The position numbers and the translations under genes were made by a program. Below are positions 59,120 to 64,000 of a stretch of DNA of 64,000 nucleotides, piece after piece. Under the pieces are notes generated by a model that worked only from the letters and a program-made list of their open reading frames with translations, had not been told where the DNA came from and did no database searches. The DNA lies in NCBI GenBank assembly GCA_004352715.1, contig SCFE01000115.1, positions 365,509 to 429,508 on the forward strand. The letters run 5' to 3'. Position 1 is the first letter of the stretch, and every line of letters starts with the position of its first letter. This stretch comes from Hofstenia miamia. Taxonomy: Eukaryota > Xenacoelomorpha > Acoela.

Positions 59120-60119
59120 NNNNNNNNNNNNNNNNNNNNNNNNNNNNNNNNNNNNNNNNNNNNNNNNNNNNNNNNNNNNNNNNNNNNNNNNNNNNNNNNN
59201 NNNNNNNNNNNNNNNNNNNNNNNNNNNNNNNNNNNNNNNNNNNNNNNNNNNNNNNNNNNNNNNNNNNNNNNNNNNNNNNNNNNNNNNNNNNNNNNNNNNN
59301 NNNNNNNNNNNNNNNNNNNNNNNNNNNNNNNNNNNNNNNNNNNNNNNNNNNNNNNNNNNNNNNNNNNNNNNNNNNNNNNNNNNNNNNNNNNNNNNNNNNN
59401 NNNNNNNNNNNNNNNNNNNNNNNNNNNNNNNNNNNNNNNNNNNNNNNNNNNNNNNNNNNNNNNNNNNNNNNNNNNNNNNNNNNNNNNNNNNNNNNNNNNN
59501 NNNNNNNNNNNNNNNNNNNNNNNNNNNNNNNNNNNNNNNNNNNNNNNNNNNNNNNNNNNNNNNNNNNNNNNNNNNNNNNNNNNNNNNNNNNNNNNNNNNN
59601 NNNNNNNNNNNNNNNNNNNNNNNNNNNNNNNNNNNNNNNNNNNNNNNNNNNNNNNNNNNNNNNNNNNNNNNNNNNNNNNNNNNNNNNNNNNNNNNNNNNN
59701 NNNNNNNNNNNNNNNNNNNNNNNNNNNNNNNNNNNNNNNNNNNNNNNNNNNNNNNNNNNNNNNNNNNNNNNNNNNNNNNNNNNNNNNNNNNNNNNNNNNN
59801 NNNNNNNNNNNNNNNNNNNNNNNNNNNNNNNNNNNNNNNNNNNNNNNNNNNNNNNNNNNNNNNNNNNNNNNNNNNNNNNNNNNNNNNNNNNNNNNNNNNN
59901 NNNNNNNNNNNNNNNNNNNNNNNNNNNNNNNNNNNNNNNNNNNNNNNNNNNNNNNNNNNNNNNNNNNNNNNNNNNNNNNNNNNNNNNNNNNNNNNNNNNN
60001 NNNNNNNNNNNNNNNNNNNNNNNNNNNNNNNNNNNNNNNNNNNNNNNNNNNNNNNNNNNNNNNNNNNNNNNNNNNNNNNNNNNNNNNNNNNNNNNNNNNN
60101 NNNNNNNNNNNNNNNNNNN
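59120..60119. other. Assembly gap, 1,000 N
   Basis: Placeholder gap between gag copy 2 and the large unidentified open region. Confidence 0.99.
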
Positions 60120-63107
60120 GCTTAGACATTTTCAGTACTGCTTCGCGTTTGGTGGTGACAGTGTTTGCATATTTTAAAAATCGAGTCTCTCTGATGTTCT
60201 CTGCTATAGGTGTCATCTCCCGTAATTCGTTCATTTTCCGTGAAAAGATTTCAAAGAATTTTTCGTACAAGTGAATGCCTTTTATTGCTATTAAGAGTGT
60301 CATTTGCACATCAGCTTTACATGTGTGAGCCAGATCTGCTCTCATTTGTGTATTCAGGTAAAAGAAAGTGAAGACCTTTTGTAAGCTGCGGGTGTTCGCT
60401 ACATCTTTATAGAAGAAGCTGATGTTATCCAATACTTCTTGCTCTGATATCTCTCTGGGGTCATTCTTTCCGATCCGCATCATAGTGACAATCTCTACTT
60501 TTTTCGTCACGTAGTAGTAAAGATACTTTTGTTCCCACATATCAGTCTATATGATGTCGTTAACTCCCAAAAACAACATGACTGCCCACGGCTGGCGTTT
60601 CTCTATTTCATCCCGTAGTTCTTGCAGTTGGATATGTATTGCTTTTCCTTTTGTGTATAGTTGATCTGGGGTAATGTTTCCTTTGATGTAAATACGTTCC
60701 TTATTATCATTGTCTAGCAATATCTTCTTTGTTCTCTTGTACTCTTCTCTTTCTATCATTTCTATGGCTTTTTGTTGTGAGTTCGCATATGATTTATATT
60801 TGTGTAGAAAAGCCTTTGCTGGTTTTATCTCCTTCGGGAGTCTCCATCTTGGCAGTACCATAGGTATTGCAATCGTTTTTGGCGGCATACATAGTAAGAT
60901 CTTTGTATCGACAAGTCTTTCAATTTCATCGTAAGTGCTCATTGTATTAGATGCCGTTGCTAATCCGATGGTGGCGGGGTAATTCATTTTTGCTTCTGGG
61001 ATTGTCTCCCAGAATGATTGCGTGAGTCCCCTTTTGCTCAATTTCATACGTATGCGTTCTTGTATGTCAATTTTTGATGTTATGCATTCGATGTTGACTG
61101 CGATCTGATTGAATGGTTTCAACAGTTCTTCTAGTTCTGTGCGTGTGAATGCTTCCATAAACATTAATTTCATTGTTGCCACCATCTGCTGTTCTCTTAT
61201 CCTCTGGTAGTTTCTTTCTGCTATTTCTTTCTTCTCTTTTGTTACTTTTATTTCTTCCAGAAATCACTCATCATCAGTATTGATCCATTCTATCATGCTG
61301 TCTTGGCTCATGTCTCCCCATTTTTCAATATTTATCTGGTCGATCACTGTTTGTGTTTTTGAGGATAGTAACTACTGTGACGAGGTTAATAGTGATTCTT
61401 CCTTAGTGATCTCTAGTTGTGTTTTTGTCACCATTTCGCAAATTTCTACTGGTGTTGTTATTCCACCTTTATTTAGCATCTCGGCTCTTTTGATTATTTT
61501 CGTGAATGTGCACCATGGGCTGTTTCTGGTATAGTGTCTAATATTCTCATCTATTACTTGTTGCACATTCTTCTGTTTTATTAATTGTCGTACGTCCTCA
61601 GTATTTATTAGTTTGCGTTTGATTATCTTTTTCGTGGTTAACCAAGGTTGAATTTGAAGCTGTTTTAGTTTTGTCTCCGATGTTGCACCCCACAAATACT
61701 TTCGCATAGGTTCTTCAAATATCTGTATTTCGCTCGGGCATATTCCTGTAACATTTGCTAGTTCTACTATCAACATTCTTCCCATTGGGTGACGCTTTGT
61801 TATCAGCCTGCTTAATAGTTTTTCCATCATCTGTAGTGGTTTCTCGTTTCTATCTTGTTATTCAATTTTTTGACATGTCCTTTCAATATCCAATTTTTTG
61901 TCTGTGTGTTCATTGGTGATAACGCGATTTCAAACTTTTTAGCCTTTGTGAGCTTTATTCTTTGGCTCCTTGTTATGGGTAATCTGAGATCTTTAACTTC
62001 TGTGAGCAATATCACTAAAAGCCACGTGGATGTCCTGTATCTGATTTCTGGCGCATTCTTTTCCTCCAATATGAGTTTACGAAAATCCTTTTTTGTGTTC
62101 AGCTCGTATGCTCTATTGATCTCTGCCATTACCATCTCCACTGTTTTGTGGTATTTGCGTGCTAGTGCCTCTATTTTAATTTCAGGCCATGATTCGTCTA
62201 TCTTTTTCTGCAACTTCATGTTTGCCCATACGTTTTGAATTTCTTTTAAATGCTCTTGGTGTTGCATCATGCTGCACTTGATGAATAGTGTCATGGCTTT
62301 TTCTAATCCTTGGTTTCCTTGTAGCATTTCTACTGTTTTCATTTGTTGGAACAGAACTATTGCTATGCTATGGTCTATCATGATTCCATATATCTGCGCC
62401 CAATAATCAATTTGTAAGTTGAAGTGAATCAGCTCAGAGATTGTGAACTCTTTCTTCTCCCATGGGAAGAAGCCTTCTGTCCGTAGTACCATATCCTTTA
62501 GATATTTCGGTAATTCCTTCAAGTTTTCTCTCATTACTATAATGACTATTCTCATCTGTTGTACTCTCGCCATCTGTACTGTTTGGTCAATCTGTTTTTG
62601 TAGATTCTTATTGTATTCCTTTTCTCTTAGGACGTGTATGATCGTTAAGTTTTCTTCGTCTAAATTTATCTCCGGAATCTTCACTATCTGTTCCTTGTAT
62701 GCCATGAGTGCTTGCGCTGTTTCCAATGTGAAGTCTTTGTTAAATGTCATGTGGATTGTGCTTCTCATATATGGCCTATCAATCGTTTCATTTAGTTCTT
62801 GTGAGCAGCTGATTAATACGTTAACTTTTGGCCGATTATCTGCATCTAATAGAATTGGCAGGATGCTCCCTTCCATTTTGGCAGTTTTCCTAATTAACGT
62901 TTTTGTTTCTGGAGACAATTTCTCGAACGCATTGTGCCGCATTTTTGTGGTTGCCATGAAATAGGGGTGCAATGTTTCCCCGTTGATTTTAGACATTTGC
63001 TTTTGTCTCTCTCTAGATCTTACTGTACGCTCTGATGTTGTTTCTGAGGAGGCATCTAATTGCCTCATCCGTAAAGGTAGTCTGCTGGTGCTCGGTTCAC
63101 AATCCAT
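60120..63107 (-). pseudogene. Unidentified large open region (about 1,000 codons) downstream of pol
   Basis: I do not recognise this protein. From Met at 63107 (MDCEPSTSR) 426 codons are open to 61827. An overlapping frame begins at ATGATGG (61830) and continues to the gap edge at 60120 with three in-frame stops: TAG after LLTSSQ (about 61370), TGA after NTDDE (about 61267) and TAG after GVNDII (about 60547). The product is rich in Lys, Glu, Ile, Met and Thr, appears mainly helical, and has no obvious signal peptide, membrane segment, zinc knuckle, DDE, RT or GIY-YIG motif. The N-terminal ~35 residues are Ser/Arg-rich and probably disordered. It lies on the same strand as, and about 520 bp after, the integrase C-terminus, where env or an accessory gene would sit. 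It could instead be the N-terminal gene of the next element or a captured gene. Confidence 0.55.
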
Positions 63108-63560
63108 AGGCTGTGAACTTGTGCCACTGGTGTCAACTGATTTGCCCTTGAATCAGCTATCAGTTACGACCAACTGTACTTGACCAGCCGTGGTTCTGGT
63201 GGAGATACCTTCAGCCTTGAATCACTTCCGGATCTCCATGGTTCTTCCACCACTCACACCTTCCCCTGGAGCTCTGGTTGTTTCACCACCCTTGAATCAG
63301 CAAAGTGATCCCCTGGAAGGAAATTTAAGCTGCAAAGAGGCTGATTGTCCGTTTGTATCTCTGCCCTCGAATTGGCCTTGAGTACTACTAGGACGCCTCT
63401 TTACTCTGCATTGTTTATTGACCATCTCATCGTTCTTGTCCCTTCTGCCCTTGAATCAACATCTGGTTTGAGAACTCCTGCGCACTCGCCTCCTCCTGTT
63501 CGTGGTTGGGACTCCATCAGTTGGTTGATTTCACCTCACTTGTTTCCTTAGTGGTTGATG
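63108..63560 (-). repeat. Degenerate in-frame ~75-bp repeats between pol and the large open region
   Basis: On the - strand GATTCAAGG or a close variant recurs about every 73-76 bp (near 63450, 63375, 63300, 63225 and 63155). All five are in one reading frame, coding [DN]SR[AVL] every ~25 residues within Pro/Gln/Gly-rich sequence. Three stop codons break that frame. It is not the frame of the large open region. Conserved phase suggests it was once translated. Confidence 0.6.
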
Positions 63561-63628
63561 CATCCTTCTCTAATTTCCTAAATGCAGTTATTAAATCTAT
63601 ATCCCATGTTTCAGGGTTATATATACTT

Positions 63629-64000
63629 TTATTTCTTGCAACTCTGCAGTTGCACTCTCCTTTCCAATTGTTTGTGTCCAATATCCGCTGTGAATTCCTC
63701 CTCGAATTCCTCCTCCGGCAGACTATCTAAATCACACATATTGTACATAACCTCTTTGCCGTTAATTCGGCTTAACTTAAATTCAGCACTTCCGTCTATC
63801 TTCATTTCTTCAATGTCTGCCATTGCTCTTTTTAAATTTTGGAAGTGCAGTAGTCTGCTGTTATCTAGCATATATTCATTATTTGGCAATTCTTGCATTA
63901 TTGTATGTGGTCCGGACCAAACTGTTTTTAATTTGTGAACCTGATTCATGTCTGTTAGTTTCATTGGTGTGAATGCATAGACTTTATTGCCTACTTTGTG
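63629..64000 (-). pseudogene. LTR-retrotransposon pol: integrase C-terminal domain (runs off the window)
   Basis: The frame enters from beyond 64000 with VGNKVYAF, then VHKLKTVWSGPHTI and NEYMLDNSRLLHFQNLKRA. This is the integrase C-terminal fold of Ty3/gypsy-type pol (VGDxV...KLxPxWxGPYxI...). An acidic tail follows (LPEEEFEEEF) and the frame stops at 63629. The visible part has no lesion, but its catalytic core and RT lie outside the window, so activity cannot be judged. Confidence 0.88.

Noticed and set aside
61280-63590. Several + strand frames of 60-170 codons rich in Phe, Ser and Cys
   Set aside because: Antisense shadows of the Lys/Glu-rich - strand open region.

Overview
The window is nuclear DNA from an AT-rich, transposon-rich invertebrate animal, most probably an arthropod. 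The evidence is two spliced animal genes with GT-AG introns, pervasive non-LTR, Penelope-like, LTR and DNA transposons, and (TA)n microsatellites. I cannot name the species from the sequence alone. The assembly is a scaffold: three gaps are exactly 1,000 N, one is 26 N, there is one isolated N, and an 18-base Tn5/Nextera mosaic-end match sits at 52919-52936.

Two host genes can be reconstructed completely. On the + strand (2338-9746) a three-exon gene encodes a mitochondrial ornithine carrier of the SLC25A15/ORNT1 type. On the - strand (53413-29250) a 16-exon gene encodes glycine decarboxylase (GLDC, P-protein of the mitochondrial glycine cleavage system). All its exon phases agree. The genes are convergent and separated by about 19.5 kb of mostly dead transposons.

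Layout: 1-2.3 kb, upstream sequence with nothing recognised. 2.3-9.8 kb, ORNT1, whose introns hold a pogo-like MITE, a dead LINE and a deleted mariner. 10-28.3 kb, at least six decayed non-LTR fragments; one is split by a piggyBac-like insert with TTAA duplications and another by a hAT MITE (8-bp duplication) plus an unclassified TIR element. 29.2-53.4 kb, GLDC; intron 11 (6.7 kb) and intron 1 (11 kb) carry Penelope-like elements, Tc1 fossils, minisatellites, a tRNA-Gly-like fragment and an inverted pair of dispersed repeats flanking exons 2-11. 55.2-64 kb, LTR-retrotransposon sequence of higher GC: two gag-protease copies facing each other across a gap, the C-terminus of an integrase, and a broken open region of about 1,000 codons that I do not recognise.

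Most worth a second look: the unidentified ~1,000-codon region downstream of pol (63.1-60.1 kb, -), hammerhead-ribozyme-like motifs in the tails of the Penelope-like elements, the adapter remnant, and the 9-bp duplication with an N inside a GLDC coding exon.
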